37,655 nucleotides of DNA from SHLQ01 sp964610745 (GCA_964610745.1 CAZSYL010000035.1:1-37655); one strand, 5' to 3'; positions 22,493 to 31,075 are shown, numbered from the stretch's first letter. The notes: generated by a model from the sequence alone, not told the origin. Numbers and translations: made by a program.

Positions 22493-23488
22493 ATGCGAGT
22501 ACTCCTCACCGGAGCTGCGGGATTTCTTGCCAACGCGACAGTTCAACTTCTTTGCCGGGAGGGCCACACCGTCGACGGCATCGACTCGCTCACCGACTAC
22601 TACGAACCAGCCATCAAGCTGGCCAACCTCACCCAGCTGGAGCCGCTGCCCGGCTTCACCTTCACCAAGCGGGACCTGCTCACCGACGACGTCGATGATC
22701 TCTTCGAGAACGCAGACGCGGTCATCCATCTCGCAGGCCAACCCGGTGTCAGACACTCCTGGATCGATTTCTCGTCCTACGTCAAAGCAAACATCGAGGC
22801 AACACAAACCGTGTTGAACCTCTCGCATCGTCATGGTGTCGACCGAGTCGTGTACGCGTCCTCTTCATCGGTCTATGGGAACCCGGACACCTTCCCGTCT
22901 CACGAAGCCGATATCCCGTCGCCGGCGAGCCCATACGCGATATCGAAGCTCGCGGGTGAGCAGCTCTGCACCCTGTTTGCCCAAGAACACGCCGTGAGTA
23001 CCGTCAGTCTCCGATACTTCACGGTCTATGGCCCTCGACAGCGGCCGGACATGCTCACTCACCGCCTCATCGACGCGGCATCCGGGGGGCCGACGGTGTC
23101 GGTCTTTGGTGATGGCGAGAAGATCCGGGACTTTACCTATGTCGGCGACATTGCTCGCGCAAACCTGGCCGCTGCCACCGCCGACGTATCACCCGGATCC
23201 ATCTACAACATCGCCGGAGGCTCAGCCGTCTCGGTCAACCAGATGATCGATGCGGTCGAGTATGCGACGGGCCGCCGCGTCGATCGAGCCAAAGCCCCAG
23301 CTTCGATCGGGGATGTCGATCGAACAGGCGGCGATACCACGCGAGCACAACGGGAACTTGCTTGGGAACCACAAGTCGATCTGGCCGATGGGCTCGCCGT
23401 CCAGGTACAAACCATGATGACGGACAGAGCGCTCTCGATCCCAGCCGATTGCTCCGCCGAAGCCGTGCTACGAGAGGCGATTGCTTAG
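22493..23488 (+). CDS. NAD-dependent nucleotide-sugar epimerase/dehydratase
   Basis: A 331-residue short-chain dehydrogenase/reductase of the extended (epimerase) type acting on a nucleotide-activated sugar. The N-terminal NAD motif is MRVLLTGAAGFLANATVQLL, the acidic residue ID at the end of strand 2 favours NAD, and catalytic residues are in YASSSSVYG and the YAISK Tyr-Lys pair. SLRYFTVYGPRQRPDM and the C-terminal DTTRAQRELAWEP are typical of UDP-glucuronate or UDP-glucose 4-epimerase relatives. The start follows GAAAGG at 11 bases. Its 3' end overlaps the convergent dapC gene by 21 bases. The exact sugar substrate cannot be read; an envelope polysaccharide role is likely. Confidence 0.88.
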   Translation: MRVLLTGAAGFLANATVQLLCREGHTVDGIDSLTDYYEPAIKLANLTQLEPLPGFTFTKRDLLTDDVDDLFENADAVIHLAGQPGVRHSWIDFSSYVKANIEATQTVLNLSHRHGVDRVVYASSSSVYGNPDTFPSHEADIPSPASPYAISKLAGEQLCTLFAQEHAVSTVSLRYFTVYGPRQRPDMLTHRLIDAASGGPTVSVFGDGEKIRDFTYVGDIARANLAAATADVSPGSIYNIAGGSAVSVNQMIDAVEYATGRRVDRAKAPASIGDVDRTGGDTTRAQRELAWEPQVDLADGLAVQVQTMMTDRALSIPADCSAEAVLREAIA

Positions 23489-24568
23489 CTCAGCGATTGC
23501 GTCGTCCGATTGCACCACGGCGACACGAATGAAGTCGCTTCCGTCTTCACCGTAGAACTCGCCCGGAGAGACGATGAGGCCGACCTCGTTCGCCAGACGG
23601 GTGGCCAGTTCCCATGCGCCTTCAGCGGCCGGCGCCCAGAGGTAGAAACCACCGCCTGGCATCGGCGCGGTGATACCGAACTTGGCCAGGAAGTCGATCA
23701 TGTCGCGAAGTCGTTTCTTGTACACGGCACGTTGTGTATCCACGTGGTCCTGATCACGTAGCGCAACGGCTGTTGCCCACTGGGACGGGCCGGGCACGAG
23801 AAGCCCAAGGTGTTTGCGAATCTCACGGAACCAATGGACGAGCTCGGAGTCACCGGCATAAAAGCCGGCTCGCACGCCAGCGAAGTTCGAACGCTTCGAC
23901 ATGCTGTGGATCGCCAGCACGCCCTCGAGGCCGTGGTTCACGATCGTATCGGCTGGTCCATCCCAGGTGAACTCGATGTAGCACTCGTCAGAGATCACCG
24001 GAATGCGGTGGGCTCGACCCCACTCAGCGATTGCGCCGAGATCTTGGATTGCACCTGTCGGGTTTCCAGGACTGTTTACCCATAACAAGGAGGCTCGGGC
24101 AATGTCGTCCTCGCTGATGCTGTCGAGGTCCATCTTCCATTCATCATCAAGTGCGACGGGCACGGCTCGACCATGACCCAGCTCAGCACCCATGGCGTAA
24201 CTGGGATAGCTGATCGACGGGTAGAGCACCGTGTCCTTGCTCGGGTCGCGGTGACGCAGCCAATGTGGGGCGCCAACGACAAACTCCTTCAGCCCGACCG
24301 TCGCGCCGATGTTGTCGATATCGACTTCGGCCCCGAACTGCGAGGACATCCAATCACGTGCTGATTCGCGGAAGTCGACACTTCCAATGGAAGGCGGATA
24401 ACCGCGCTCGAGTCCTGAGGTTGCGAGTGCCTCGATCGCGGCTTGCGGTGGAGCGTCGAACGGCGCTCCGATCGACATGTCGACCGCCGCACCGAACTTC
24501 GAAACCGCAATGGCTCGTAGGTCGTTCAAACGGTCATACGGATACGGCGGCAACCCAAATGGCTTCAT
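23468..24568 (-). CDS. dapC: N-succinyldiaminopimelate aminotransferase (DapC-type, PLP)
   Basis: A 366-residue class I/II PLP aminotransferase that probably makes N-succinyl-LL-diaminopimelate in lysine synthesis. Visible are MKPFGLPPYPYDRLNDLRAI, typical of actinobacterial DapC, the PLP-site NSPGNPTG, DECYIEF with the cofactor Asp, and the Schiff-base Lys in HSMSKRSNFAGVRAGFYAG, then FIRVAVVQSDD. dapE and dapF in the same window support the pathway. A TAGGCT -10 lies 6 bases before the ATG, consistent with a leaderless mRNA. The last 21 bases overlap the convergent epimerase gene. A general aspartate aminotransferase is the alternative. Confidence 0.88.
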   Translation of the reverse strand: MKPFGLPPYPYDRLNDLRAIAVSKFGAAVDMSIGAPFDAPPQAAIEALATSGLERGYPPSIGSVDFRESARDWMSSQFGAEVDIDNIGATVGLKEFVVGAPHWLRHRDPSKDTVLYPSISYPSYAMGAELGHGRAVPVALDDEWKMDLDSISEDDIARASLLWVNSPGNPTGAIQDLGAIAEWGRAHRIPVISDECYIEFTWDGPADTIVNHGLEGVLAIHSMSKRSNFAGVRAGFYAGDSELVHWFREIRKHLGLLVPGPSQWATAVALRDQDHVDTQRAVYKKRLRDMIDFLAKFGITAPMPGGGFYLWAPAAEGAWELATRLANEVGLIVSPGEFYGEDGSDFIRVAVVQSDDAIAELSNRLS

Positions 24569-24574
24569 GCGCAG

Positions 24575-24580
24575 AGCCTA
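24575..24580 (-). promoter_or_regulatory. Candidate leaderless -10 element of dapC
   Basis: TAGGCT on the minus strand ends 6 bases before the dapC ATG, the same hexamer and spacing as dapE. Confidence 0.45.
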
Positions 24581-24638
24581 TGCCTCTGCGATAGCGACTG
24601 CGGATCTCGGCCAAAAGTGCCGAACGCAACGCTGGATC

Positions 24639-26024
24639 TCACTCCCAGGGTTCTGGAACTGCCTCGGGGCTTTTGTCCGCACCCGACAGCCACTCCGCAA
24701 GGCGACCCTTTGAATCGGGGTCGAGCCGAGCTCGCACCACGATGCCGGCTTCGTCGGCCATCTCGCTGAGAACCTGACCCTCACGGTGGATCTTGGCGAG
24801 CACGTCCCCGCGCTCATAGGGAACGGTGAGCTCGACCAGCTCGGTCATTGCGCGTAGCCGCTCGCCCAGCACGTCAAGGATGTCATCGATGCCATCGCCG
24901 GACTTTGCCGATACTGCTACCCCACCGGGGAATCGGGACAGCAATCCAGACACGTCAGGGTTGAGGTCCGTCTTGTTAAACACCATGACCTCGGGAACGT
25001 CCTGGGCCCCAATGGCGTGGAGGGTGCGACGCACAGCGTCAATGTTTCCCTGCACATCGGGGGCAGAGGCGTCGACGACGTGAAGCAACAGATCTGCGTC
25101 GATCACAACATCGAGTGTGCTCTTGAACGCCTCGACGAGTTGGGTGGGCAGCTTGCGCACAAACCCGACGGTGTCGGTCAGAAACAGCATCTCGCCGCCG
25201 GGCAGCGAGAGTTTGCGGGTTGTGGCGTCCAGCGTTGCGAACAGTCGATCCTCGGCGAGCACTCCAGCATTGGTCAGCCGGTTGAGCACGCTCGACTTGC
25301 CGGCGTTGGTGTATCCGACGAGCGCGACCCGACGGTTCGATGTACGTTTGCGCGCCTTGGACTGCACTTCCCGGTTTTTCGCAAGCTTTCGCAGTTCATC
25401 TTCAAGCTTGTGTACTCGACGCACCAGACGTCGACGGTCGACCTCGAGCTGCGTCTCGCCAGGACCTCGGGTGCCAATGCCACCTCCCTGTTGGGAAAAG
25501 GTACGGCTCGCGCTGCGCAGCCGCGGGAGGCGGTACTTCAGCTGAGCGAGCTCGACCTGGGCCTTACCCTCGGTGCTGCTCGCATTCTGAGCAAAGATAT
25601 CGAGAATGACCGCGGTCCGATCGAGCGCTGACCGACCGAGGATCTTCTCGAGATTGCCCTGTTGAGCTGGCGAGAGCTCATCGTCAAAGACGACGGTGTC
25701 ACTGTCGACCGCCAGCGACATGTCCTTGATCTCCTGGGCTTTGCCCTTCCCCACAAAGGTCGCCGGGTCTGGTGCGTTGCGACGTTGGTGTACCCGCCCA
25801 ACTTCGTCGGCGCCAGCGGTATCGACGAGGAGCGCCAACTCGTCGAGCGATGCATCGGTTTCGTCGGCACTGCCGTCGGGCATTGTCACACCAACGAGAA
25901 CGATCCGTTCCCGGAACGTACGGTCGATAAGACCTGAGGACTCACCTCCGTACTCACCAAATGCTCCACGGTGATCGGATTTATGTTCGCCCCTGGAGTC
26001 ACCATTGCGGGATTGGTCACCCAC
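24639..26024 (-). CDS. hflX: GTPase HflX (ribosome-splitting factor)
   Basis: A 461-residue GTPase that binds the large ribosomal subunit and rescues stalled ribosomes. The N-terminal HflX domain has LIDRTFRERIVLVGV and FVGKGKAQEIKDM; a coiled-coil arm (ETQLEVDRRRLVRRVHKLED) follows, then the G domain: G1 GYTNAGKSSV, G3 DTVGFVRKLP, G4 NKTD, G5 SAKSGDGI. The GTG at 26024 is chosen because GGAGG ends 6 bases upstream. It overlaps the dapF stop by 8 bases, implying coupled translation. The first 35 residues are low-complexity and charged, unlike most homologues. It is the last gene of the leftward miaB-miaA-dapF-hflX group. Confidence 0.95.
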   Translation of the reverse strand: MGDQSRNGDSRGEHKSDHRGAFGEYGGESSGLIDRTFRERIVLVGVTMPDGSADETDASLDELALLVDTAGADEVGRVHQRRNAPDPATFVGKGKAQEIKDMSLAVDSDTVVFDDELSPAQQGNLEKILGRSALDRTAVILDIFAQNASSTEGKAQVELAQLKYRLPRLRSASRTFSQQGGGIGTRGPGETQLEVDRRRLVRRVHKLEDELRKLAKNREVQSKARKRTSNRRVALVGYTNAGKSSVLNRLTNAGVLAEDRLFATLDATTRKLSLPGGEMLFLTDTVGFVRKLPTQLVEAFKSTLDVVIDADLLLHVVDASAPDVQGNIDAVRRTLHAIGAQDVPEVMVFNKTDLNPDVSGLLSRFPGGVAVSAKSGDGIDDILDVLGERLRAMTELVELTVPYERGDVLAKIHREGQVLSEMADEAGIVVRARLDPDSKGRLAEWLSGADKSPEAVPEPWE

Positions 26025-26829
26025 GCGGAACCTCCACCGAACCAACAAAGGTGGTGGGTCCCGACAGGATCGCGGTCTGACGCTCCGGGGTCATGACATC
26101 GACCACTGCAGCACCACCGGGCATGTGCACGGTCACCTGTTCGCCAACGAGGCCCCAGTCGTGGAATCGCTGGGCCGCGACGGTGGCACCGGACCCGCAG
26201 GCTTGGGTGATTCCAGCACCTCGTTCCCATACGAACAGTTCAAGCTCGTCGGGACCAGACACGTCCACCATGTGTGCGTTCACACCATGAGGAAAGTGGG
26301 TCTCGATTCGAGGTCCGGTCGAGGCAAGGTCGACCTGAGCAGGCTCTTCGGTGTGAATGATGACATGTGGGTTCCCAACCGCACCGAGGCCCCACTGTTG
26401 CACGTCACCAAGTTCGGAGATTCCGTCAAGAAAATCATCGGCGTCGGGCAAGTCCCCGGCCTCGACCACACCCATATCGACCGAAGCTTGCGACACCCGC
26501 GGGTCAGAGGTCGGTGTCAGCGTGCATTGACGAATACCAGCCGGAGTATCGAGGTCGACCTCGAGAGAGGTCAGACCACGACGCATAGCAATTGCCTGAA
26601 CGAAACATCGAGCGCCATTCCCAGATATTTCTGCGCTCGAACCGTCACTGTTGAACAACGACATCACGACAGTCGAACCCTGGTCGATCCCAAAGATCAG
26701 ACCGTCCGCGCCGATTCCGGTAGATCGATCGCATAGTTCGCGAGCCAGGTCTGCTGCGTTGCTGGGGACCTCATCGACAAAGGTGACGAGAAAGTCGTTT
26801 CCGAGGCCATGGTGTTTGGTCAGATGCAC
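26017..26829 (-). CDS. dapF: Diaminopimelate epimerase
   Basis: A 270-residue cofactor-independent epimerase converting LL- to meso-diaminopimelate for peptidoglycan and lysine. The two catalytic Cys are visible in SGNGARC (about residue 75) and QACGSGA (about 211). GLGNDFLVTF at the N-terminus, FNSDGSSAEISGNG, and VGNPHVIIH are family landmarks. The start is a GTG (MHLTKHHGLG); CATACT lies 6 bases upstream as a possible -10. The gene overlaps hflX by 8 bases at its end. It continues the group miaB-miaA-dapF-hflX, an order also common in other actinobacteria. Confidence 0.96.
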   Translation of the reverse strand: MHLTKHHGLGNDFLVTFVDEVPSNAADLARELCDRSTGIGADGLIFGIDQGSTVVMSLFNSDGSSAEISGNGARCFVQAIAMRRGLTSLEVDLDTPAGIRQCTLTPTSDPRVSQASVDMGVVEAGDLPDADDFLDGISELGDVQQWGLGAVGNPHVIIHTEEPAQVDLASTGPRIETHFPHGVNAHMVDVSGPDELELFVWERGAGITQACGSGATVAAQRFHDWGLVGEQVTVHMPGGAAVVDVMTPERQTAILSGPTTFVGSVEVPRG

Positions 26830-26895
26830 AGTCCCAGTATGGCCTCCGCTGCGCCATGTTTACTGGCCGCGGTGTGTTTCCTCGCTCCGCTCATG

Positions 26896-28010
26896 TCATG
26901 TTTGCCCCATCATTTCGAGGGCTTGGTCGACCAGCGCGGTTGCTGGACGATCCCCGTCGATGTCGAACCAGCTGATTCGCGGATCACGGCGGAACCACTT
27001 GAGCTGTCGACGACTGAACCTGTGCGTCCGAAATTTCGCCTGCTCGAGCGCCAGGTCGAGCGAGACGCCATCTTCGATGTGACTGAGGAGTTCTCGATAT
27101 CCGAGTGCTTGACGCGCAGTTCGCCCAAGTGGGCGTTCGCGTGCAGCGAGTCCTTCGACCTCGGCGAGGAAACCCTGCTCCATTTGAATGCCGTAGCGAC
27201 TATCGATGCGCTCGTTGAGCAGGTCTCGGTCCATTCGCAGTCCCAGCAATTGGAACGGCACATCCGGATACGTCGTCATCCCGGGGCCAAAGGACGAGAA
27301 CGGCCTGCCGGATCCAATCGTGACTTCGAGCGCGCGCAATAGGCGACGTTCGTTCAATGGGTCGATTCGCGAGGCGGCGATTGGGTCGAGGGTCTCCAAC
27401 CGGGCAAACAATTCGCGAGCTTGGAGGCCTTCGGCTTCGAGGGCAGCAGCGGCTTCGGGATAGACACCGGGAAGTTCGAGCGAATCAATGACCGACCGCA
27501 GATACAAACCGGTGCCGCCAACGAGAAGCGGAATGGCACCTCGACTTGCAATATCTGTTCTGACCGCCCGCCAGGCCATCTGAAATGTGGAAACTGCGAA
27601 GTCGTCGGCCGGATCGGCAATATCGATGAGGTGATGGCGAACAGCTGCTTGTTCGGCCGCCGTGGGCTTGGCCGTGCCGATGTCCATCCCTTGGTAGACC
27701 TGCATGGAGTCGATAGAGACGAGCTCGACGTGTTCGACGCGTTCGGCGATGGCCATGGCAAGACTGGATTTACCTGAGGCGGTCGGGCCCAGGATGCACA
27801 GCGGATGCTGCGATGACAGCGGATGCTGCGATGACAGCGGATGCTCGTCTTCNNNNNNNNNNNNNNNNNNNNNNNNNNNNNNNNNNNNNNNNNNNNNNNN
27901 NNNNNNNNNNNNNNNNNNNNNNNNNNNNNNNNNNNNNNNNNNNNNNNNNNNNACAGCGGATGCTGCGATGACAGCGGATGCTGCGATGACAGCGGATGCT
28001 CGTCTTCCAT
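26896..28010 (-). CDS. miaA: tRNA dimethylallyltransferase, split by a scaffold gap
   Basis: The enzyme adds a dimethylallyl group to A37 of UNN-reading tRNAs, the substrate step for MiaB. The part left of the gap carries the P-loop GPTASGKSSLAMAIAE, SIDSMQVYQGMDIGTAKPT, HHLIDI and the later YP-DVPFQLLGLRM region. The 100-N run (27853-27952) and a 55-base duplicated edge break the frame. If the N run and one copy are removed (155 bases, not a multiple of 3) the frame joins perfectly from ATG 28010: MEDEHPLSSQHPLSSQHPLC then ILGPTASGKS, giving 319 residues. So the gene is probably intact. The HPLSSQ tandem at the N-terminus is unusual and precedes the family fold. Confidence 0.93.
27798..27852. 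repeat. 55-bp sequence repeated exactly on both sides of gap 1 (left copy)
   Basis: These 55 bases are identical to 27953-28007. Each copy holds an 18-base unit (ACAGCGGATGCTGCGATG) two times plus a partial third unit and a unique end. The unique end GCTCGTCTTC is the same at both edges, which is what overlapping contig ends look like. Confidence 0.9.
27853..27952. other. Assembly gap 1 (100 N)
   Basis: Exactly 100 N, the usual placeholder for a gap of unknown size. It lies in the miaA N-terminal codons between two identical 55-bp copies, so it most likely represents overlapping contigs, not missing sequence. Confidence 0.95.
27953..28007. repeat. 55-bp sequence repeated exactly on both sides of gap 1 (right copy)
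   Basis: Identical to 27798-27852; it runs directly into the miaA start codon at 28010-28008. The internal 18-base tandem encodes the repeated hexapeptide HPLSSQ. Confidence 0.9.
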
Positions 28011-28017
28011 GTCGCGG

Positions 28018-28542
28018 TTACCGGAATGCCGCGACGAGGCCATACCAATCGAGGGTCGGCCCGTGTGGCAGAGCGCCACCACCCTCGAGGTATCCCTCCA
28101 GAAAGGTCGCCGAGACTTCGGAGGTAAAGGTCTCACTTATCGAACGAATGACGATCGCGAGGTCGCGTTCTGCCGGATCGAGCCCCTCGGCGTCCAACGA
28201 ATCGAAGGTCACGACCGAATCGGTCAGCACTGCGGCGCTAACGATCGGGGCACCGTGGGTGGGCACGAGCGGTCGACCGTCGGGAATCGTCTCCAACATC
28301 GCCTGCAAGGTTTCAATCCGTACGCGGCCAAAGGGCGCCGGTGGTGACTCGCCCTCGTCCAGTCGTTCGAGGGCTCCAAGGGCGTTGTCGACCTCCTCGG
28401 CGGTCCGTGATACCAACCCCACCGGAGGCTTCGAGCTGTGCAGCTGACCGAGGGCCTTACCCATTGCGCGTGCGATCGGCAACGGGTTCTGAGCGAATTG
28501 GCTGTCGGTCGCTCGTCCGTTCAGCAGCATCTCGCTGCTCAT
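28018..28542 (-). CDS. Degenerate, truncated aminoglycoside-phosphotransferase-like protein
   Basis: A 174-residue protein resembling only the C-lobe of APH-type kinases: LVPTHGAPIV aligns with the catalytic HGDPCLPN, FDSLDAEGLDPAERDLAIVI with the IDWGRAGVADRYQDLALAL region, and FLEGYL with the C-terminal helix. The catalytic Asp is Ala here and the metal-binding Asp-Trp-Gly is lost, and the N-lobe ATP site is absent, so kinase activity is unlikely. The ATG overlaps the miaB stop by 4 bases (ATGA) and the stop is 7 bases before the miaA start, so it is embedded between two tRNA-A37 enzymes. Its role is unknown; a scaffold or regulatory pseudokinase is one idea. Confidence 0.6.
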   Translation of the reverse strand: MSSEMLLNGRATDSQFAQNPLPIARAMGKALGQLHSSKPPVGLVSRTAEEVDNALGALERLDEGESPPAPFGRVRIETLQAMLETIPDGRPLVPTHGAPIVSAAVLTDSVVTFDSLDAEGLDPAERDLAIVIRSISETFTSEVSATFLEGYLEGGGALPHGPTLDWYGLVAAFR

Positions 28543-29996
28543 CCTGCGATAACCGGAATCTTCGTTCGGGTTCGGGGTCCGCGTAGAGTTTCGCGGAACT
28601 CGCCAAGCAGGTAGTGGCTCTTTGCTTCGGTTACCTCGACGAGTGCCAGTGTCCCGGTTGCGAGGTCGCCTGGAAAGTGCACAATCTTGTTCTGACGCGT
28701 CCGGCCTGAGATGATGCCTGGATTACGCTTCGATGGCCCTTCGATGATGACCTCTTCGATCCGGCCGACTCGTTCAGCGTGCTTCTTGGCCGCCGACCGT
28801 TCAACGACATGGCGCAGTCGTTCCATCCGGATCTTGGTGATCTCCTTGGCCACAAAGTCGTCGGTGAGTTCGCCAGCTTCGGTGCCTTCGCGAGGAGAGA
28901 ATACGAACGTGTAGGCCGAGTCGTACTGTGCTTCGGCGGCTACCTCGAGGGTTGCTTCAAAGTCGGCATCGGTTTCGCCCGGGAACCCAACGATGATGTC
29001 GGTGCTGAGCGCCAGGTCTTCCACGCCTCGCCGAGCCTGGTGTAGACGTTCGAGGTAGCGGTCGGCGGTGTATCCACGATGCATGCGTCGCAGAATCTCG
29101 TCGCTGCCCGACTGCAGAGGAAAGTGGAGGTGATTGCAGACGGCGTCGACCTCGGCCATGGCCAGGATCGTGTCCTCGCGAAGGTCCTTCGGGTGCGGGC
29201 TCGTGAAGCGGACCCGTTCGACGCCCTTAACTGCTCCGACCTCCCGGAGTAGGTCAGAGAAGAGAGGACGTCCGCGACGTCGTTCACCGTCGGCCCAGCG
29301 GGCACCGGCTCGGTCGCCGTCGCTGTCAGCTGGTTCTTGCCCGCCGAGTTTCAGCGTGATGTCTCGCCCGTAGCTGTTTACGTTCTGACCAAGGAGCGTG
29401 ACTTCGCTGACACCGTCTCGGGCGAGCAACTGAACTTCGTTCACCAGATCTTGGAACGGACGGGATATTTCGGGGCCCCGCACCGATGGCACGATGCAGA
29501 ACGCGCAGCTGTTGTCACAACCGATCTGAATCGTCACCCAGGCAGCGTGGTCGACCTCCCGCTTCTCGGGCAGCGCCGAAGGGAACGCCGCATGTTCGGC
29601 ATCTACGGCAGCTTCAAGAATTTCGACGATCTGGCCCTGTTCGCGACTTTCGACAAGAAGCTCGGCGGCTCGATGCACGTTGTGAGTGCCAAAAACAACG
29701 TCGACGTGTCGGGCCTTGCGGCCGACGAGGTCCTTGTCTTTCTGCGCCAGACAGCCGCCAACGGCAATCTGCATGTCGGGTCGCTTGGTCTTCTCCGCTT
29801 TGAGGTCGCCAAGGGCTGCGTACAGCTTGTTGTCAGCGTTCTCGCGGATGCAACAGGTGTTGAGCATGACGACGTCTGCTTCGCCGACATCGGTCGTTGG
29901 CTCATAGCCTTCCGACTCCAAGAGGCCGGCGATCCGTTCGGAATCGTGCTCGTTCATTTGGCACCCATAGGTGCGCAACAGGTACTTCCCTTTCAC
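28539..29996 (-). CDS. miaB: tRNA-2-methylthio-N6-dimethylallyladenosine synthase
   Basis: This radical-SAM methylthiotransferase adds a methylthio group to i6A37, acting after MiaA. It has 485 residues. The N-terminal cluster cysteines are in TYGCQMNEHD, NTCCIREN and GGCLAQKD; the radical-SAM cluster is CDNSCAFC; a TRAM domain ends the protein (VIIEGPSKRN to HYLLGEF). A charged insert (DITLKLGGQEPADSDGDRAG and on through ERRRGRP) follows NSYG, longer than in most homologues. TACACT lies 7 bases before the GTG, suggesting a leaderless start of the miaB group, just after a strong terminator. The gene overlaps the APH-like gene by 4 bases. Confidence 0.96.
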   Translation of the reverse strand: MKGKYLLRTYGCQMNEHDSERIAGLLESEGYEPTTDVGEADVVMLNTCCIRENADNKLYAALGDLKAEKTKRPDMQIAVGGCLAQKDKDLVGRKARHVDVVFGTHNVHRAAELLVESREQGQIVEILEAAVDAEHAAFPSALPEKREVDHAAWVTIQIGCDNSCAFCIVPSVRGPEISRPFQDLVNEVQLLARDGVSEVTLLGQNVNSYGRDITLKLGGQEPADSDGDRAGARWADGERRRGRPLFSDLLREVGAVKGVERVRFTSPHPKDLREDTILAMAEVDAVCNHLHFPLQSGSDEILRRMHRGYTADRYLERLHQARRGVEDLALSTDIIVGFPGETDADFEATLEVAAEAQYDSAYTFVFSPREGTEAGELTDDFVAKEITKIRMERLRHVVERSAAKKHAERVGRIEEVIIEGPSKRNPGIISGRTRQNKIVHFPGDLATGTLALVEVTEAKSHYLLGEFRETLRGPRTRTKIPVIAG

Positions 29997-30003
29997 GCCG
30001 AGA

Positions 30004-30009
30004 AGTGTA
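30004..30009 (-). promoter_or_regulatory. Candidate leaderless -10 element of miaB
   Basis: TACACT on the minus strand ends 7 bases before the miaB GTG at 29996, downstream of the intrinsic terminator of the preceding genes. Confidence 0.45.
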
Positions 30010-30052
30010 CGCCTGCTCGTGCAGCCCTGCTGTCAATACTGCGGTCGACGGC

Positions 30053-30091
30053 AAAAAGAAATCTGGCGCTTGCCGAAGCAAACGCCAGATT
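30053..30091 (-). terminator. Intrinsic terminator after the bPH2 gene
   Basis: On the minus strand a 14-bp stem (AATCTGGCGTTTGC paired with GCAAGCGCCAGATT, one wobble) is capped by a TTCG tetraloop and followed by TCTTTTT. It ends the bPH2/small membrane protein transcript 44 bases beyond the bPH2 stop and insulates miaB. Confidence 0.9.
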
Positions 30092-30134
30092 AGTGGAGGG
30101 GGAAACCTGACGACTTACGCCTCCAGGCTCTTCT

Positions 30135-30881
30135 CTATCGGCTCGACTCGACGTCGATAAAGCCTTGTAAGTCAATTTCCGACGGCTTGGTCGCCAAACG
30201 GACAGCGAGACGATGAAAGCTGCTCGGTTCGACGAGGAATCGGATGTTGGCCAGCGCCTGCTCGTCACCAGCAGATTCAATGCGGAGTTCGCCATACCCA
30301 AGCAACTCACCAATCGCGGTGTGAGACAATACGAGGTCGGTCACACGAGCAACAGGCATGGAAGCAACACGTAAGCCAAAGAAGCCCGTTGCCTCAATGA
30401 TGCGACGGTTGGTGAGGTAACGAACCTCATAGCTGTACCAGCGAAGAATCTTGAAGCCGAGTCGACCAATGAACCACAGCCCAACGGCCGGGACGAGGAC
30501 CAGAGGGTCTATCTGGTTCGTGAGCATCACGTACCCAACGATGATGCCCGCACTGGCTGCGCCCCAGCCCCACTCGCGGGAGCGGACCCAGCGGATGATG
30601 ACGAGCGCAGCGAGAAGCAAGAAGAGCGTGCCGAGGTTGACACCATCGAAGTCGGGCTCGATGAGAATGGCCAACACCACGATGAGCACAGCTACGGTCT
30701 CGAGCAGGGGCTCAGCAAGGCTTAATACGTGCTTCGGGGCCCGGTAGTACACCACCTCGTCGGCAACGAGGACGTCGTGATCGTTCGGAGGAGCGAAAAG
30801 TACTCGAAGCTGATCGACTAGGCCGCGTTTAGGTACGACCCAACCAGGGCGGGGAGCCCGTCCTTGGATAGGAGCGCTCAC
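30135..30881 (-). CDS. Membrane protein with bacterial PH (bPH2) domain
   Basis: A 248-residue inner-membrane protein. After a Pro/Arg-rich start, two to four hydrophobic segments lie at about 60-140 (LLETVAVLIVVLAILI, TLFLLLAALVIIRWV, AASAGIIVGYVMLTN, LVLVPAVGLWFIGRL). The C-terminal half (YSYEVRYLTNRRIIEATGFF and VARVTDLVLSHTAIGELLGY, then GELRIESAG) is a bPH2/DUF304 domain. Its function is not established; such proteins often sit in the envelope. The ATG overlaps the small membrane protein stop by 4 bases, so the two are coupled. A strong terminator follows. Confidence 0.85.
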   Translation of the reverse strand: MSAPIQGRAPRPGWVVPKRGLVDQLRVLFAPPNDHDVLVADEVVYYRAPKHVLSLAEPLLETVAVLIVVLAILIEPDFDGVNLGTLFLLLAALVIIRWVRSREWGWGAASAGIIVGYVMLTNQIDPLVLVPAVGLWFIGRLGFKILRWYSYEVRYLTNRRIIEATGFFGLRVASMPVARVTDLVLSHTAIGELLGYGELRIESAGDEQALANIRFLVEPSSFHRLAVRLATKPSEIDLQGFIDVESSR

Positions 30882-31075
30882 AGCCCCGCGAAGGCAAGTG
30901 CCTGAGTGACCGCGCCATCGCCGGCAAGTCCACGCAGAAATTCAAGAAGAGCGCCGAATACCCCACCAACGATGGCGAGGAACTCATTGCCACGGTTGCC
31001 CGTTTCGGTGGCGTTGAGTGAGATCAGGTAAAGCACGAACAGACCGAGCAACGGGTATCCGTATCGTTTGGTCAT
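30878..31075 (-). CDS. Small single- or two-pass membrane protein
   Basis: A 65-residue hydrophobic protein with a basic N-terminus (MTKRYGYPLLGLFVLYLISL) and a second apolar stretch (LAIVGGVFGALLEFL). A strong GGAGG lies 10 bases before the ATG, and the stop overlaps the bPH2 start by 4 bases, so it is probably translated and works with the bPH2 protein. No family was recognised. Confidence 0.7.
   Translation of the reverse strand: MTKRYGYPLLGLFVLYLISLNATETGNRGNEFLAIVGGVFGALLEFLRGLAGDGAVTQALAFAGL

Noticed and set aside
26005..26736. A 243-codon open frame opposite dapF
   Set aside because: dapF on the other strand has both catalytic cysteines and operon context; this frame is its shadow.
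27798..28007. Short repeats on both sides of gap 1 as a CRISPR array
   Set aside because: The 18-bp units are directly adjacent without spacers and lie in frame in miaA; the two blocks are an assembly duplicate.
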